64,000 nucleotides of DNA from Phycicoccus sp. CSK15P-2 (GCF_016888005.1 NZ_JAFDVE010000008.1:62001-126000); one strand, 5' to 3'. Counted from the stretch's first letter, positions 7,596 to 18,375 are shown. The notes: generated by a model not told the origin, from the letters alone. Translations and numbers: made by a program.

Positions 7596-7624
7596 ATTGT
7601 TCTGAATATGTTCAGAACTGTCAA
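7596..7624 (-). promoter_or_regulatory. Consensus promoter with palindromic operator for the Phd/RelE-like operon
   Basis: Reading leftward: -35 TTGACA (7624-7619), a 17-bp spacer and -10 AACAAT (7601-7596). A palindrome with perfect 8-bp arms, GTTCTGAA (7599-7606) and TTCAGAAC (7611-7618), with a 4-bp centre, fills the spacer and touches the -10. A bound repressor would exclude RNA polymerase. The -10 is so close to the ATG codons that the mRNA is probably leaderless. Confidence 0.75.
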
Positions 7625-7698
7625 GTCGCACCGTCGAACCGCTTGCCACCCCGACCTTGGCGAAGCGCTGCAGTACTTCACTGGGGTACGGACGCGAA

Positions 7699-7731
7699 AG
7701 AGGCCCTTCCCGTCGAACGGAAAGGTCCTCT
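7699..7731. terminator. Imperfect hairpin, probable terminator of the lost element
   Basis: Fifteen-base arms (7699-7713 and 7717-7731) pair at 13 of 15 positions around a 3-nt turn. The hairpin stands between the TA promoter and the tRNA-Ala region, with no gene of its own. It may have ended the original integrase transcript. Confidence 0.4.
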
Positions 7732-7739
7732 GACCTGTG

Positions 7740-7755
7740 GTGGAGCCAAGGGGAC
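7740..7755. repeat. 16-bp duplicate of the tRNA-Ala 3' end (att-like direct repeat)
   Basis: GTGGAGCCAAGGGGAC at 7740-7755 is repeated exactly at 7870-7885, where it covers the acceptor-stem and T-arm end of tRNA-Ala. Duplicated tRNA 3' ends are the usual trace of integrase-mediated insertion. The two copies are only 130 bp apart, so this is probably a remnant of an att junction rather than the ends of a complete element. Confidence 0.6.
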
Positions 7756-7819
7756 GCGCCACGGCTCGCTGGCGCTCACCGCGGGGATCCGGAACCTGAG
7801 CGTTCGAGTCGCTTGGGCC

Positions 7820-7865
7820 GTGAACACGGATGGGACCGGCTGTCGCCGGTCCCATCCGTGTTCAC
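7820..7865 (-). terminator. Strong hairpin downstream of tRNA-Ala
   Basis: Two perfectly complementary 20-bp arms (7820-7839 and 7846-7865) enclose a 6-nt loop, beginning 5 bp past the tRNA-Ala 3' end on the minus strand. Position and stability fit a transcription terminator for the leftward tRNA operon. No T-tract is present. Confidence 0.75.
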
Positions 7866-7870
7866 TCGAG

Positions 7871-7943
7871 TGGAGCCAAGGGGACTCGAACCCCTAACCC
7901 CCTGCTTGCAAAGCAGGTGCGCTACCAATTGCGCCATGGCCCC
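7871..7943 (-). tRNA. tRNA-Ala (anticodon TGC)
   Basis: 73 nt on the minus strand starting GGGGCCATGGCGCAATTGG. The anticodon loop reads CTTTGCAAG with anticodon TGC, the T-loop is GTTCGAGTC, and the acceptor stem is GGGGCCA paired with TGGCTCC plus discriminator A. CCA is not encoded. Its 3' end is duplicated at 7740-7755. Confidence 0.97.
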
Positions 7944-7987
7944 TGGGTGTCCGGCGGCCCCCGGAGGAAGCCCGGCCGGACGAGGGT

Positions 7988-8110
7988 TCAGCTCTGGGGG
8001 GTGTCGGTGGCCTCGGCCCAGAGCCGGTTCTCGGCCTGCTTGTCCTTGATCTGCTTCGTGATCGCGAACGCGCCGGCGGCCGACGCGAGGAGAACGAGGA
8101 GCTTCTTCAC
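7988..8110 (-). CDS. DLW-39 family small protein
   Basis: A 40-aa peptide from GTG 8110: a hydrophobic N-terminus (KKLLVLLASAAGAFAITKQI) followed by KDKQAENRLWAEATDT. It matches the DLW-39 family, which is repeatedly found between tRNA-Ile and tRNA-Ala near gyrA in actinobacteria. It is probably a single-pass membrane micropeptide; function unknown. Position and sequence together make the call firm despite the size. Confidence 0.85.
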   Translation of the reverse strand: MKKLLVLLASAAGAFAITKQIKDKQAENRLWAEATDTPQS

Positions 8111-8146
8111 GGAGTACACCACCTGTGGCCGGGGGAGGTCGGATGG

Positions 8147-8220
8147 TGGGCCTAACAGGACTTGAACCTGTGACCTCTTCCTTATCAGGGAAGCGCTCTA
8201 ACCGTCTGAGCTATAGGCCC
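8147..8220 (-). tRNA. tRNA-Ile (anticodon GAT)
   Basis: 74 nt on the minus strand beginning GGGCCTATAGCTCAG. The anticodon stem-loop is TTCCCTGATAAGGAA with anticodon GAT, the T-loop is GTTCAAGTC, and the acceptor GGGCCTA pairs with TAGGCCC plus A. CCA is not encoded. Confidence 0.97.
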
Positions 8221-8328
8221 GTCGCCGACCGGCGTAGCGCCCCCGACGAGGGAGGCGCGGTTGACGAGGTTACCCCACCCCGAGGCCCCGCCCCAAAACG
8301 AGCGGGACGCGACGAGCGCGGCGAGATG

Positions 8329-8378
8329 CACCCCCTGAAGGTGGGGGTGATGGCATCGGAACTGGGGTGATCACCCCA
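8329..8378. repeat. Hairpin and perfect palindrome in the DUF3566-tRNA spacer
   Basis: The 256-bp gap 8221-8476 has no gene. It holds a 7-bp-arm hairpin (8329-8335 / 8343-8349) and, 14 bp further, a perfect 16-bp palindrome TGGGGTGATCACCCCA (8363-8378). The hairpin may end the leftward gyrB-gyrA-DUF3566 transcript. The palindrome looks like a protein-binding site for the tRNA-Ile promoter region, or is a second terminator element. Confidence 0.45.
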
Positions 8379-8476
8379 CATCCGGCGCCATCAAAGGAGC
8401 CACCAGCGCACCGCACGGACCATCGGGCAACCAGCCCGCAGCACAGCCGGTGCAGGCCCGGACGGCGCCGGCTCGA

Positions 8477-9112
8477 TCAGTCGTCCGTGAGGGTCAGCTG
8501 GAGGCCGCCGACCAGGGCCGCGGAGACGTTGTAGAGGAACGCCGCCAGCGTCGCGATCGCGGTGAAGAGGATGACGTCGACGACCCCGACGACGATCGAC
8601 AGCGACACGACCCGCGAGAAGCCGACGAAGTCGAGGATGTCGAAGCTCTGGCTGCCGTCCTGGATGACCTGACCGATGACACCGTTCACCTGGTCGAAGA
8701 CGCCCATCGCGTCGAGGACCGTCCAGCAGACCACCGTGGCGACGACGAGCGCGATGCCGAGCGCCACCGACAGGAGGAACGACACCTTCATCGCCGACCA
8801 CGGGTCGATGCGCGAGACGGTCAGCCGGGCCCGGCGCCCCATCGGCCCACGAGCCCCGCCCGTGGCACCGGACGGGCGAACCGACGCCTGGCGGACCTCC
8901 GCCGACCCCCGGCCGGTGGGACGAGTGGCCGGTGGCTGCGGACGCTCGGTACGCGTGGGGAGGGGAGCGGTGCGGCCGTCGGACGTCTGCTGACCGACAC
9001 GGCGCAGCGAGGAGTTGCCGTGGGAACCGGACGCGCCGTCGCTCTGCCCGGCCGACGGCCGACGCGGAGACGAGGAGCGCACCGGGCGCCCCGCGTGGTC
9101 TGCGGTGCTCAC
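8477..9112 (-). CDS. DUF3566 membrane protein
   Basis: 211 aa from GTG 9112. Residues 1-95 are a Ser/Arg/Pro-rich, probably disordered cytoplasmic tail. Residues ~95-211 are the DUF3566 domain (RARLTVSRIDPWSAMKVSFL) with two strongly hydrophobic helices, one from SFLLSVALGIALVVATVVCW and one from VSLSIVVGVVDVILFTAIAT. DUF3566 proteins follow gyrA in most actinobacteria; their function is unknown. The gene lies 73 bp downstream of gyrA in the same direction and is probably cotranscribed. Confidence 0.9.
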   Translation of the reverse strand: MSTADHAGRPVRSSSPRRPSAGQSDGASGSHGNSSLRRVGQQTSDGRTAPLPTRTERPQPPATRPTGRGSAEVRQASVRPSGATGGARGPMGRRARLTVSRIDPWSAMKVSFLLSVALGIALVVATVVCWTVLDAMGVFDQVNGVIGQVIQDGSQSFDILDFVGFSRVVSLSIVVGVVDVILFTAIATLAAFLYNVSAALVGGLQLTLTDD

Positions 9113-9185
9113 TCAGTACCTCCTGGGATCATGCGTCGCTGTCCGACGGTACGGCATCCGGCTCGACGACTGCGAGTCCGCCACC

Positions 9186-11816
9186 CTACGGACGCTCAGG
9201 AAGGTCCGAACCGCCGACCTCGTCGGCCGCGTCCGAGCCACTCGGAGCGCCGGCCGCACCGGTCACGTCGCCGTCGACGACGGCCTCCGTGGCCTCGGCC
9301 GTGACCGCCGCGGCCTCCTCGGCGGACTCCAGCCCGGCCTCGACCGCGGCCTCCTCGGCGACCTTCTCGGGGTTGCGTGCCACGGCGACCACGCGGTCAC
9401 CGTTGCCCGGCTTGACGAGGATGACGCCCTGGGTGTTGCGGCCCTTCGGCGCGATGCCGTCGGTCGTCGCCCGGACGATGTTGCCCTTCTCGAACACGAC
9501 GAGCAGCTCGTCACCGCCGACGGTCGTCAGGGCCCCGGCGAGGTCGCCGTTGCGCTCGGTGATCTTCGCGACCGCGACACCCAGCGTGGCGCGCCCCTTG
9601 GCGTTCCATTCGGTGGCCGAGGTGCGCTTGGCCATCCCGTTCTCGAAGACGACGAAGACGTCCGGCTCGGTGCCCTCGGCGATGACCGACATCGACAGCA
9701 GCGTGTCGTCCCCGCGGAACTTCATCCCCGTGACGCCGCTCGTGCCCCGCCCCATCGGCCGCAGCTGGGCGTCGTCGGCGTGGAAGCGCACCGACTGCCC
9801 CTTGCGCGAGACGAGGAGGAGGTCGTCGTCCGCGGAGACCAGCCCGACGCCGACGAGCTCGTCGCCCTCGCGCAGGTTGACCGCGATGAGCCCGCCCGTG
9901 CGGGGGCTGTCGTACTCGGTGAGCCGGGTCTTCTTGACGAGCCCTCCGCGGGTCGCGAGGACGAGGTACGACGCGTCCTCGTAGGACCGGATGGCGAGCA
10001 CCTGGGCGATCTCCTCACCCGGCTGGAACGCGAGGAGGTTCGCGACGTGCTGGCCCTTGGAGTCGCGGCCGGCATCCGGCAGCTCGTACGCCTTGGCCCG
10101 GTAGACCCGGCCGAGGTTCGTGAAGAAGAGCAGCCAGTGGTGCGACGTGGTGGCCATGAAGTGCTCGACCATGTCCTCGCCGCGCAGCTGCGCCCCGCGC
10201 ACGCCCTTGCCGCCCGGCTTCTGCGCGCGGTAGGCGTCGACCCGGGTGCGCTTGGCGTACCCGCCCCGGGTGATCGTCACGACGACGTCCTCCTCGGGGA
10301 TCAGGTCCTCCATCGACATGTCGCCGTCCCCGGGCATGATCGTCGTCCGCCGCTCGTCGCCGTACTTGCCGACGATCGCGCCGAGCTCCTCCGACACGAT
10401 GTCCCGCTGCCGCCCCGGCTTGGCGAGGATGTCCTGGTAGTCCTCGATCTGCGTCTGCAGCTCGTCGTGCTGGTCGATGATCTTCTGCCGCTCAAGGGCC
10501 GCGAGCCGGCGCAGCTGGAGGTTGAGGATGGCCGTCGCCTGGATCTCGTCGATCCCGAGCAGCTCGATGAGGCCGGTGCGGGCCTCCTCGACCGTCGGGC
10601 TGCGGCGGATCAGCGCGATGACGTCGTCCAGCATGTCGAGCGCCTTGAGGTAGCCGCGGAGAATGTGGATCTCCTCCTCGGCCTTGCGCAGCCGGTACTC
10701 GGTGCGCCGGCGGATGACCTCGACCTGGTGGTCGACCCAGTGCCGCACGAAGGCGTCGATCGGGAGGGTGCGCGGCACGCCGTCGACGAGCGCGAGCATG
10801 TTCGCGCCGAACGTCGTCTGCAGCTGGGTGTGCTTGAACAGGTTGTTGAGGACGACCTTCGCCACCGCGTCCCGCTTGAGGACGATGACGAGCCGCTGCC
10901 CCGTGCGCCCCGAGGTCTCGTCGCGGATGTCGGCGATGCCCGCGAGCCGGCCGTCCTTGACGTGCTCGGCGATCTTCTGCGCCAGGCTGTCCGGGTTCAC
11001 CTGGTACGGCAGCTCGGTGACGACGAGGCACTGCCGGCCCTGGATCTCCTCGACCTCGACGACCGAGCGCATGATGACCGAGCCGCGGCCGGTGCGGTAG
11101 GCGTCCTCGATGCCCTGGTGGCCCATGATGAGCGCGCCGGTGGGGAAGTCCGGGCCCTTGATCTCCCGCATGACGGCCTCGAGCGTCTCCTCGCGGGAGG
11201 CGTCCGGGTGGCGCAGCACCCACTCGGCGGCCGCGGCGACCTCGCCGAGGTTGTGCGGCGGGATCTGGGTGGCCATCCCGACCGCGATGCCCGCGCTGCC
11301 GTTGACGAGCAGGTTGGGGAAGCGGCTCGGCAGGACGGTCGGCTCGAGCGTCTTGCCGTCGTAGTTGGGCGCGAAGTCGACGGTCTCCTCGTCGATGTCG
11401 CGCACCATCTCCATCGACAGCGGCGCCATCCGGCACTCGGTGTACCGCGGGGCGGCGGCCGGGTCGTCACCCGGGGAGCCGAAGTTGCCCTGGCCCTGGA
11501 CGAGCGGGTAGCGCAGCGACCAGTCCTGGACGAGGCGGACGAGGGCGTCGTAGATGGCCGTGTCGCCGTGCGGGTGGTACTGGCCCATGACGTCGCCGAC
11601 GACGCGGCTGCACTTGTTGAAGCCACGGTCCGGGCGGTAGCCGCCGTCGTACATCGCGTAGAGCACGCGGCGGTGCACCGGCTTGAGGCCGTCGCGGACG
11701 TCGGGCAGCGCCCGGGAGACGATGACCGACATCGCGTACTCGATGTACGAGCGCTGCATCTCGGCGTTGAGGTCGATCGGCTCCGTGCGGTCGGTCTCGA
11801 CGGGCTGGTCAGTCAT
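9186..11816 (-). CDS. gyrA: DNA gyrase subunit A
   Basis: An 876-aa breakage-reunion subunit of DNA gyrase. The catalytic Tyr lies in APRYTECRM. The quinolone-pocket segment reads [20 protein letters not shown], with Thr and Ala at the usual first resistance positions and the second-position Asp kept. The C-terminal half carries the beta-pinwheel repeats, and a GyrA-box-like QRGGKG-equivalent is visible as [10 protein letters not shown] long acidic/Ala tail ends the protein ([20 protein letters not shown], then [11 protein letters not shown]). It follows gyrB by 118 bp and forms the A2B2 enzyme that supercoils DNA ahead of forks. Confidence 0.98.
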   Translation of the reverse strand: MTDQPVETDRTEPIDLNAEMQRSYIEYAMSVIVSRALPDVRDGLKPVHRRVLYAMYDGGYRPDRGFNKCSRVVGDVMGQYHPHGDTAIYDALVRLVQDWSLRYPLVQGQGNFGSPGDDPAAAPRYTECRMAPLSMEMVRDIDEETVDFAPNYDGKTLEPTVLPSRFPNLLVNGSAGIAVGMATQIPPHNLGEVAAAAEWVLRHPDASREETLEAVMREIKGPDFPTGALIMGHQGIEDAYRTGRGSVIMRSVVEVEEIQGRQCLVVTELPYQVNPDSLAQKIAEHVKDGRLAGIADIRDETSGRTGQRLVIVLKRDAVAKVVLNNLFKHTQLQTTFGANMLALVDGVPRTLPIDAFVRHWVDHQVEVIRRRTEYRLRKAEEEIHILRGYLKALDMLDDVIALIRRSPTVEEARTGLIELLGIDEIQATAILNLQLRRLAALERQKIIDQHDELQTQIEDYQDILAKPGRQRDIVSEELGAIVGKYGDERRTTIMPGDGDMSMEDLIPEEDVVVTITRGGYAKRTRVDAYRAQKPGGKGVRGAQLRGEDMVEHFMATTSHHWLLFFTNLGRVYRAKAYELPDAGRDSKGQHVANLLAFQPGEEIAQVLAIRSYEDASYLVLATRGGLVKKTRLTEYDSPRTGGLIAVNLREGDELVGVGLVSADDDLLLVSRKGQSVRFHADDAQLRPMGRGTSGVTGMKFRGDDTLLSMSVIAEGTEPDVFVVFENGMAKRTSATEWNAKGRATLGVAVAKITERNGDLAGALTTVGGDELLVVFEKGNIVRATTDGIAPKGRNTQGVILVKPGNGDRVVAVARNPEKVAEEAAVEAGLESAEEAAAVTAEATEAVVDGDVTGAAGAPSGSDAADEVGGSDLPERP

Positions 11817-11874
11817 CGGTGTCCTTGCTGGCGATCAGTGAAGAGGCGGCTTCGGGCGGGAACCTCCGGTCGGA

Positions 11875-11893
11875 CACCCCGAAGTTCGGGGTG
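11875..11893. terminator. Hairpin in the gyrB-gyrA spacer
   Basis: CACCCCGAA (11875-11883) and TTCGGGGTG (11885-11893) are perfectly complementary, a 9-bp inverted repeat around one base (realistically 8 bp with a 3-nt loop). It sits midway between the gyrB stop and gyrA start and could attenuate read-through or bind a regulator. Confidence 0.4.
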
Positions 11894-11934
11894 CGTGACC
11901 GAACGTTCCGGCACCAGGCGAAAAAGAGGAGGCA

Positions 11935-14052
<2,118 letters not shown>

Positions 14053-14099
14053 TCAACGGGCACGGCGCCGCCGACGGGTGGTCGGCCACGCTCACGGCA

Positions 14100-14132
14100 C
14101 GCGCCCTCGGGTGGAGTCCACCCGAGGGCGCG
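14100..14132. promoter_or_regulatory. 33-nt perfect palindrome upstream of gyrB
   Basis: Arms 14100-14115 and 14117-14132 are exact reverse complements around a single G, so the whole 33-nt stretch is a palindrome, 57 bp before the gyrB start. It may be a hairpin in the gyrB leader (supercoil-sensitive control or attenuation). It might also terminate transcription arriving from htpG, but a separate htpG hairpin already exists. Confidence 0.5.
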
Positions 14133-14302
14133 GGATCACCCTCCATCCTAGCGGTCGGGTCGGACGGGACAACGCCCTGGGAGGCCCGTGGCGGTGGTTT
14201 TCCCGGCAGTACGCACCCCGGGACGGCCCCCTCCACGCGAACGGGGCCCTCAGCGGCCCTGACGGGCCGTCATGGGAGGCGCCCGAGCCATCCGACGGAA
14301 GA

Positions 14303-14338
14303 ACCCCCGGGCCCGCACCGCCGTGCGGGCCCGGGGGT
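14303..14338 (-). terminator. htpG terminator hairpin
   Basis: Perfect 15-bp GC-rich arms (14303-14317, 14324-14338) enclose a 6-nt loop, 23 bp past the leftward htpG stop. On the minus strand it is followed by TTCTTCC, a weak pyrimidine tract. Confidence 0.75.
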
Positions 14339-14361
14339 CCCGGGGGAGGAGGCGGAGGGGG

Positions 14362-16077
14362 TCAGGCGTCCGGCACGCAGCACCCGATGAGACCGGCCAC
14401 CGCGTCGGCGAGCACCTGGGTGCGCTCGGCGTCCACGGGGGCGCGGCCGAGCAGCATCCCGACGACGTGCAGCGCGCGCACCGCGTCGGCGACGTCGGTC
14501 CCGTCCGGAGCCGCGAGGAGGCGCCCGACGGCGGGGTGCGCGCCGTTGAGGACGAGCACGGATGCGCCGCCCTCGCTCGGGTGCCAGAGCGCGGGACGGG
14601 TGGCCGGCACGAAGTCCTTGACCTCCACGGCGACACCGGCCTCGGCGAGAGCGTCGGAGGCGCGGCCGGCCAGGCGGGCCGCGGCCTGCTCGTCGCCGTG
14701 CTCGCTCGGCCGCGCGATGGCGACGACGTCGCCCGGGCCGATCTCGTGGAAGGTCTTGCCCTCGGGGTCGACGACACCGAGCAGCCGCGCGTCGTGTGCG
14801 CCGCCGGCGTCGAGGACGAGGGTGCCGGCGTGGACGGCGACGTCCTCGAGGGCGGCGTAGACGTCGGCGTCGGTGACGTAAGGGACCTTCTCGCCGGACG
14901 ACGTCAGCTCGTCCAGGGTGCGGTTCCCGAGCGTCGTCGTGAACGGGATGGTCGAGCGCAGGAGGTCGCGCATGTTCTCGTCGTCGACCGCGAGCGCCTT
15001 GAGCCCGTGCGAGTGCAGCCGCATGACGTGGACGTACGCGCCCGGCTCCATCGCCTGGATCATGATGAGCTCGCTGAGCAGCGCCTGGCCGAGCCGGTCC
15101 CGGACCATGTCGAGCGAGCCGGTCTCCTGGAAGGCCTCACGGGACGCGGTCAGCGAGAGGTCGCCGCCGTCGATCACCGCGCGGCAGAAGAACGCCCAGC
15201 CGGGGAGGATGTGGCTGTCGCTGTCGGCGACGAGCATCCCGCGCGAGTAGAGCAGGTCACCGGTGCGGTGGCCCGGCAGCGCGGTGTACGGCAGGACGAA
15301 GCCGACGCCGCGGACGTCGCACGTCGACGAGTCGAGCGGGACGATGCCGAGCGGCTCGAAGCCGAGGCGCTCGCGGCACCAGCGCACCTGCTCCTCGATC
15401 GGCAGGTCCCACGGCGGGGTCTCCTTCGAGACGAGCCGGCCGTCGACCTCGACGTGCACGGGGAGGTGCTCGACGAACGCGGTCGCGAGCTCGAGGGCGG
15501 TCTCCGGGGAGCACCAGGACAGGTCGCCGTGGCGCGGGTGGACGCGCACCTCGGTACCGGGGGTGTCCAGCGGCTCGTCCGCGACGGTGACGCTGAACGT
15601 GCCGTCGGCGCGGCCGACCCAGTGGATCGTCTCGGCGTCCGGCTCCTTGGCCGAGCGGGAGCGCATCTCGACCTCGTCGGCGACGAGGAAGCAGGACAGC
15701 AGGCCGATCCCGAACTGTCCGAGCAGCTTGCGGCGCGCGCCGGCGAAGTCACCGCCCTTGCTCGTCCCGCCGACCGTCGCGAGAAGGGTGCGGACCTCGT
15801 CGGCGGTGAGGCCGATGCCGTCGTCGCGCACGACGAGCGGGCTCTTGCCGTCGGCGGAGGTCACCGTCACCTTGCCCTCGAAGCCCTCCTCGACGCGGCC
15901 CCGCGCCTCGAGCGCGTCGGTGGCGTTCTGCAGGAGCTCGCGCAGGTAGACCTTCGGGCTGCTGTAGAGGTGGTGGCTGAGGATGTCGACGATCCCGCGG
16001 AGGTCGACGTGGAACTGCTCACGGTCCTCGGCGGCGTCGGGGTCGTCGGTCTCGACGCGGTCAGCGGTCTGGGTCAC
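14362..16077 (-). CDS. htpG: Hsp90-family molecular chaperone
   Basis: 571 aa from GTG 16077, preceded by GAGGAAGG. The N-terminal GHKL domain has LYSSPKVYLRELLQNATDAL, RDDGIGLTADEVRTLLATVG and LGQFGIGLLSCFLVADEVEM, covering the ATP-binding N, G1 and G2 boxes. The middle domain follows, with DSSTCDVRGVGFVLPY and YSRGMLVADS. The C-terminal region is shorter than in E. coli HtpG, as in the actinobacterial 'HSP90 family protein' group. It is an ATP-dependent client-folding chaperone. It is a single gene with its own terminator in the block that separates gyrB from recF. Confidence 0.92.
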   Translation of the reverse strand: MTQTADRVETDDPDAAEDREQFHVDLRGIVDILSHHLYSSPKVYLRELLQNATDALEARGRVEEGFEGKVTVTSADGKSPLVVRDDGIGLTADEVRTLLATVGGTSKGGDFAGARRKLLGQFGIGLLSCFLVADEVEMRSRSAKEPDAETIHWVGRADGTFSVTVADEPLDTPGTEVRVHPRHGDLSWCSPETALELATAFVEHLPVHVEVDGRLVSKETPPWDLPIEEQVRWCRERLGFEPLGIVPLDSSTCDVRGVGFVLPYTALPGHRTGDLLYSRGMLVADSDSHILPGWAFFCRAVIDGGDLSLTASREAFQETGSLDMVRDRLGQALLSELIMIQAMEPGAYVHVMRLHSHGLKALAVDDENMRDLLRSTIPFTTTLGNRTLDELTSSGEKVPYVTDADVYAALEDVAVHAGTLVLDAGGAHDARLLGVVDPEGKTFHEIGPGDVVAIARPSEHGDEQAAARLAGRASDALAEAGVAVEVKDFVPATRPALWHPSEGGASVLVLNGAHPAVGRLLAAPDGTDVADAVRALHVVGMLLGRAPVDAERTQVLADAVAGLIGCCVPDA

Positions 16078-16179
16078 GGCGGGGGCCTTCCTCGGATGCG
16101 GTCGGGTGGCTCGGTCGTTCGGCCGACGTTTCTGCGGGTCCGGCCCCCGTCCCCGGTCGGTCTCCCTACTGTCGCCGGT

Positions 16180-16785
16180 ATGGGCTACTGGAGAACGACC
16201 GGACTGACGGCCGGGACCGGGACGGACGAGCCGACCGAGGTCTCCTCCGCGCCCGTGTCCGGTGCGCGCGGGACCTCCCTGGAGGGTCGGGAGGGCCACG
16301 GTGCCCCGAACGGTCACGAGGCTGCCGTAGCACGCTCGGCGTCGGGCACGACCGACCCGGGTGTCGGCTCTTCGGGGGACGCCATCGGCCCGAACGGCGG
16401 ATGGGCCTCCGGGACTCCGACCGACGGCTACGCCGCCTCGCTCGACCAGGTGCTCGCCGTACGCGGCGCCCTCGGTGCGGCAGTCGTGGACAGCAGCACC
16501 GGCCGTGCTCTCGCGACGGCCGGCGACCCTGCTGACGTCAACCTCCACGCGGCGGCCGCCGGGACCTCGAACGTCGTCCTCGCGCAGCAGCTGACGCTGG
16601 ACGACCTCGGGAGCGAGGAAAAGGTCACCGACATCGTCGTGACCCTGCGGACCCGCTACCACCTGGCCCGGATGGTGGAGGCGTTCCCCGGCGTGTTCGT
16701 CTACGCCGTGCTCGACCGCGACCGCGCCGACCTCGCCACCGCGCGCGCCGCGCTGGCCGAGGTCGAGCGTGGGCTCGTCGCCTGA
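16180..16785 (+). CDS. Roadblock/LC7-like domain protein
   Basis: 201 aa from ATG 16180. Residues 1-85 are Gly/Thr/Ser-rich and probably disordered. Residues ~87-201 resemble the roadblock fold of actinobacterial proteins: SLDQVLAVRGALGAAVVDSS, TSNVVLAQQLTLDDLGSEEK, VTDIVVTLRTRYHLARMVEA, then FVYAVLDRDRADLATARAAL. Such proteins are often regulators or scaffolds of small GTPases or septal structures. No GTPase gene is adjacent, so the partner is unknown. It is divergent from htpG with ~100 bp between starts. Confidence 0.65.
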   Translation: MGYWRTTGLTAGTGTDEPTEVSSAPVSGARGTSLEGREGHGAPNGHEAAVARSASGTTDPGVGSSGDAIGPNGGWASGTPTDGYAASLDQVLAVRGALGAAVVDSSTGRALATAGDPADVNLHAAAAGTSNVVLAQQLTLDDLGSEEKVTDIVVTLRTRYHLARMVEAFPGVFVYAVLDRDRADLATARAALAEVERGLVA

Positions 16786-16826
16786 GCCCTCCGGACCGGT
16801 AGCGCCCGGGCGGCCCGGGGGTCTGC

Positions 16827-18278
16827 TCAGAACCCCAGGGTGCGTTCGAACAGCGCCCGGACGTCGTCGTCGAGCACCGGCTCCGGGAGCTCGACGGCCC
16901 CCGGGTGCACGGGGGAGGACACCGAGTAGTGGAACGCATCCGGCACCTCACGCCTGCCCTGGGCGGCCTCGGCGATGCCGGACAGGCGACCCTGCACCAG
17001 CAACCCCTGCCAGGCGTGCAGGTCGGGGTCGGGGAGGTCGCCGATGACCACCGTGCGCTCCAGGACGATGCCCGCCACCCCGCCGGTGCGGCGCACGCTC
17101 ACCTCCGTGTGCGGTGACGGCCTGTCGGCACCCGCCCCGCCGGGGTCCCCGACATCGGTGCCGTCGAGCTCGATGTCTCCCGGCACCTCGTCCGCCGGGC
17201 CGTCGCCGGCCGCGGCGTCCGGGCCGAGGCCGACCCCGGCCCATGCGGCCCGCAGCGCCTCGACGACGGGCGATCCGTCGCCGTGCCGGGCGGTGGCCGC
17301 GGCGAGGGTGAGCCCGGCGAAGGTCTCGAAGTCGCAGTCCGCCCGGATCTCGCCGGTGACCGTGTCGTACCAGACCTGGCCGGCGACCTCCCACGCGAAC
17401 CCACCGACCGCGACCGCGAAGTCGTGGAAAGCCTTGTTCGGGATGCCCGAGTTGATGTGCACCCCACCGTTGTCACCGGTGGTCTCGACGTAGTCGCGCA
17501 TGTGGGCCGGCTGCGGGTCGGTCCCCAGCCGCGGGTCGTCGTACGCCGTACCCGGTGCGGCCATCGACCGCAGGGCGACGCCCTGCACGCCCGGCGCGAG
17601 GAGCTCGGCGCCGACGAGCCAGTCGGCCTCCTCCGCGGTCTGGCCGAGCACGCGCTGCTTGACGAGGACCCCGAAGACGTCCGAGACCGACTCGTTGAGC
17701 GCCCCGGACTGGTCGCGGTAGTTGAGCCCGGAGGTGTACTGCGTGACCCCGTGCGCGAGCTCGTGACCGATGACGTCGAGGCTGCGGGTGAAGCCGAGGA
17801 AGACGACGCCGTCGCCGTCGCCGAAGACCATCTGGGTGCCGTCCCAGAAGGCGTTGTCGTAGTCGCGGCCGTAATGGACGGTGGCGAGGAGCGGCAGGCC
17901 CTTGTCGTCGAGCGAGTTGCGGTCGTACGCCTCGCGCCAGAGCGTCCAGGTGTCGCCGAGGCCGTCGTAGGCCTGGCCGACGGCCTCGTCACCGGTGGCC
18001 GGGCCGCCCTCGCCGCGGACGAGGACGCCGGGCAGCGTGGTGCCCTGCTCGGCGTCGTACACGGCGCGCTGCGGGGACTCCGGCGTTCCCGGGTCGAGCG
18101 CCGGACGCTCGACGAGCCCCTCGGGGCGGACCTCGGCGGTCATCCGGCCGCGGCGCAGCTGCTCGTCGACGAGGAGGGTGGACTCGGCCGGCCCCTGCAC
18201 CCGTGGGTCCTGGGACGCGGCCAGTGCCGTGAGCACGTAGGGCGGGACGATGGTGCATGACGGTGTGTGAGCGGTCAT
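16827..18278 (-). CDS. Protealysin-like M4 metallopeptidase fused to an emfourin-like inhibitor domain
   Basis: 483 aa from ATG 18278. There is no signal peptide; instead the N-terminus has a short protealysin-type propeptide with CTIVPPYVLTALA. The thermolysin-type catalytic core shows the zinc motif HELAHGVTQYTSG near residue 171, the third ligand in ALNESVSDVFG, and the active-site His region HINSGIPNKAFHDFAVAVGG. Residues ~395-483 (VSVRRTGGVAGIVLERTVVI, then REVPDAFHYSVSSPVHPG and VLDDDVRALFERTLGF) resemble emfourin, the proteinaceous inhibitor usually encoded next to protealysins. An acidic linker joins them. The fusion suggests an enzyme that carries its own inhibitor. It converges on the roadblock-like gene and is divergent from the WXG-like operon. 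Confidence 0.82.
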   Translation of the reverse strand: MTAHTPSCTIVPPYVLTALAASQDPRVQGPAESTLLVDEQLRRGRMTAEVRPEGLVERPALDPGTPESPQRAVYDAEQGTTLPGVLVRGEGGPATGDEAVGQAYDGLGDTWTLWREAYDRNSLDDKGLPLLATVHYGRDYDNAFWDGTQMVFGDGDGVVFLGFTRSLDVIGHELAHGVTQYTSGLNYRDQSGALNESVSDVFGVLVKQRVLGQTAEEADWLVGAELLAPGVQGVALRSMAAPGTAYDDPRLGTDPQPAHMRDYVETTGDNGGVHINSGIPNKAFHDFAVAVGGFAWEVAGQVWYDTVTGEIRADCDFETFAGLTLAAATARHGDGSPVVEALRAAWAGVGLGPDAAAGDGPADEVPGDIELDGTDVGDPGGAGADRPSPHTEVSVRRTGGVAGIVLERTVVIGDLPDPDLHAWQGLLVQGRLSGIAEAAQGRREVPDAFHYSVSSPVHPGAVELPEPVLDDDVRALFERTLGF

Positions 18279-18375
18279 GTGTCCACGATGCACGGCCGCA
18301 CCCACACAGGGCGCCCGAGCGTGCGGGGGAGTTCTCCCCGTGGTCCGGTCGCGGGCGCGCCGCTAGCGTCGAGCC

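Noticed and set aside
7740-7755. Possible second tRNA gene
   Set aside because: Only 16 bp of the tRNA-Ala 3' end are present; no cloverleaf can be formed.
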